A DNA stretch of 6,534 bases from Chloroflexota bacterium (GTDB lineage: Bacteria > Chloroflexota > Anaerolineae > Thermoflexales > Thermoflexaceae), in contig JAUQQB010000163.1 of NCBI GenBank assembly GCA_030550075.1, forward strand, positions 1 through 6,534, in the 5' to 3' direction. Below, one piece after another: positions 5,294-6,534 of this stretch. Position 1 is the first letter of the stretch. Every line of letters starts with the position of its first letter. A program made the translations under genes and the position numbers. The notes under the pieces are model-generated. The model saw nothing but the letters and a program-made list of their open reading frames with translations. It searched no databases and was not told the origin of the DNA.

Positions 5294-6481
5294 GTGGAGC
5301 GGAACGCGCGGGGAATTTTGCAAGCCTGGGGGGGACGACTGGATACACTCACAGTCCTCCTCCAGCAATCCGTTCAAAGCGGCGCCCTGTGGGTTCCGGT
5401 TCTCGCGGTCTTCACGGCCCTTGTGATCGGAGGCATTGTCGTTACCGTAGCGACTGGTCGTCCCCTTGTGGCCCTCCTGGCCTATCAGGGGCTCTGGGAA
5501 GGGGCTTTTGGATCCCCGAAAGCCTTCAGTGAGACCCTCGTTCAAATGACCCCATACGTCTTTGCCGGCCTGGGCATCGCCTTGGCGTTCCATGGCGGCC
5601 TGTTCAACATCGGCGCGGAGGGACAGCTGGCCCTGGGGGCCATCGTGGCCGCATGGATCGGGTATGCCCTTCCCTCGCTGGTCGGCGGGACGATCCCGGC
5701 CGTCCTTCATATTCCCCTGGCGATCCTGGGCGGAGCCCTGGCCGGAGCTTTCTGGGCGGCGATCCCGGGCTGGCTGAAGGCGCGCACAGGCGGACACGAG
5801 GTTATCAACACGATTATGATGAACTATATCGCCCTTCTGATGGCCAGCTACCTCCTGAACGGCCCGATGCGAGATCCCAGCCCAACGAATGTGGTCGCAC
5901 GGACGCCCCGGATCGCCGAGACGGCGCGGCTCCCCCGGCTGTTCGCAGACCCGGATCTCCGCCTCCACGCCGGCTTCCTGATCGCCCTGGGGATGGCCCT
6001 GTTAGTGGCCTGGCTTCTGTGGCGGACCACGCTGGGCTTCGAAATTCGGACGGTGGGCCTGAACCCCCACGCCGCCCGGTATGCGGGCATTCCGATCGTC
6101 CGGATCACCGTTCTCACCATGGCCATGAGCGGCTTCCTGGCCGGGATGGCCGGCGCGGTGCAGGTGACCGGGCTCAATTACCGTCATGAGCTCAGCTTCA
6201 ACCTGGGATACGGATTCGACGCCATCGCCATCGCACTGTTAGGCAAGGTCCACCCCCTGGGCGTGGTGCTGGCGGCTTTCCTCTTCGGCGCCCTGCGCAA
6301 CGGAGCCAGCCGCATGCAATTTCTCACTCAGGTCCCGGTGGATCTGATCTCTGTGATCCAGGCGCTGATTTTGATGTTCGTGGCGGCGGAAGCCATTGTG
6401 CGCGCCTTCTACCGTCCGCTTTTCCAGAGGGCGGCTGAGGCCGAACGGATGGTACTGACCCGCGGGTGGGGAGAGCTGTGA
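5294..6481 (+). CDS. ABC importer permease, nucleoside/simple-sugar type (NupP/YufP-like)
   Basis: This 395-residue inner-membrane protein belongs to the BPD_transp_2 permease family (relatives of RbsC, YufP/NupP and BmpC). It forms the transmembrane channel of an ABC importer that works with a BMP-type lipoprotein, a double-domain ATPase and a second permease. Signatures seen are GLFNIGAEGQLALGAI (102-117), GGHEVINTIMMNYIA (166-180, the likely ATPase-coupling loop), GLNPHAARYAGI (255-266) and GYGFDAIAIALLG (305-317). Hydrophobic segments lie roughly at 33-53, 84-100, 108-127, 136-157, 172-188, 225-243, 270-290, 308-335 and 350-369. The length and the about 80-residue N-terminal lead match the NupP-like subgroup better than RbsC. 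The start is GTG at 5294. Its partner genes are absent, and it follows 650 bases of repeat-filled DNA, so its operon may have been split. Nucleoside as substrate is inferred from the subfamily only. Confidence 0.92.
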   Translation: MERNARGILQAWGGRLDTLTVLLQQSVQSGALWVPVLAVFTALVIGGIVVTVATGRPLVALLAYQGLWEGAFGSPKAFSETLVQMTPYVFAGLGIALAFHGGLFNIGAEGQLALGAIVAAWIGYALPSLVGGTIPAVLHIPLAILGGALAGAFWAAIPGWLKARTGGHEVINTIMMNYIALLMASYLLNGPMRDPSPTNVVARTPRIAETARLPRLFADPDLRLHAGFLIALGMALLVAWLLWRTTLGFEIRTVGLNPHAARYAGIPIVRITVLTMAMSGFLAGMAGAVQVTGLNYRHELSFNLGYGFDAIAIALLGKVHPLGVVLAAFLFGALRNGASRMQFLTQVPVDLISVIQALILMFVAAEAIVRAFYRPLFQRAAEAERMVLTRGWGEL

Positions 6482-6516
6482 AAGCCACGCGCCTTCGATG
6501 TCCGGTTCCCATGTAG
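6478..6516 (+). pseudogene. Abruptly ended reading frame overlapping the permease stop
   Basis: GTG at 6478 overlaps the permease TGA (GTGA arrangement) and has a GGGGAG site at 6468-6473, the usual look of a translationally coupled next gene. The frame reads VKATRLRCPVPM and stops at TAG (6514-6516), which is also the first triplet of the terminal-repeat-like motif. A second permease is expected at this place in such operons. These 12 codons are not recognisably its N-terminus, so this is either an interrupted gene or a chance frame. Confidence 0.3.
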
Positions 6517-6534
6517 GACTTACGCAGTTCGTTT
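6514..6534 (+). mobile_element. Probable end of an insertion sequence at the window edge
   Basis: TAGGACTTACGCAGTT (6514-6529) is, at 15 of 16 positions, the reverse complement of the motif at 5079-5094. Motifs close to TAGGACTTACGCA are familiar as insertion-sequence ends in several bacterial groups, from general memory. Its orientation suggests the element extends to the right beyond the window. Only about 20 bases are visible, so family and integrity cannot be judged. Confidence 0.4.

Noticed and set aside
4991..5968. Minus-strand open frame of 325 codons over the intergenic repeats and the permease
   Set aside because: It crosses the palindrome and is antisense to conserved permease motifs; composition is low-complexity, with no domain.
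1..6534. CRISPR array or defence system
   Set aside because: No regularly spaced short direct repeats and no cas-like gene; the repeats present are isolated intergenic copies, and dinG here is the repair type, with no neighbouring type IV genes in the window.

Overview
The window (about 6.5 kb, high GC, G/C-biased third codon positions) reads like a bacterial chromosome with housekeeping genes separated by repeat-loaded intergenic DNA. All genes that can be supported are on the + strand. The protein flavour suggests a thermophilic, Chloroflexota-like bacterium: Arg/Ala/Leu/Pro-rich proteins, a Pth with an N-terminal extension, an exonuclease-fused DinG, frequent GTG starts and GC-rich palindromic intergenic repeats. 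The lineage is an impression and is not proven by the sequence.

Left part (1-1423): a translation cluster. A leader with a 12-bp hairpin precedes rsfS (ribosomal silencing factor), whose best start is a CTG placed behind a strong Shine-Dalgarno sequence. Then come a roughly 180-bp gap holding a GC-rich palindrome, pth (peptidyl-tRNA hydrolase) and tRNA-Val(UAC). The last codons and the stop of pth lie inside the first ten bases of the tRNA. A 12-bp-stem terminator closes the unit.

Middle (1424-4643): a roughly 340-bp intergenic stretch carries copy A of a dispersed repeat. It is followed by a complete dinG-type gene (959 aa) with an N-terminal DEDDh exonuclease, an XPD-like helicase core with intact motifs, and four cysteines in Fe-S-like spacing.

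Right part (4644-6534): a 650-bp gene-free stretch that seems to be an insertion hot spot. It contains a frameshifted, truncated start of an IS200/IS605 tnpB, then copy B of the repeat (51 of 57 positions match copy A), a 21-nt-arm hairpin, a perfect 19-bp palindrome and a 12-base motif also found upstream of dinG. Next is a complete inner-membrane permease of the BPD_transp_2 family (nucleoside or simple-sugar ABC importer, NupP/YufP-like). Its expected partner genes (ATPase, lipoprotein, second permease) are not in the window. A new reading frame starts by overlapping the permease stop but ends after 12 codons, exactly where an inverted relative of the same terminal-repeat-like motif begins. 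This suggests an insertion sequence starting at the right edge.
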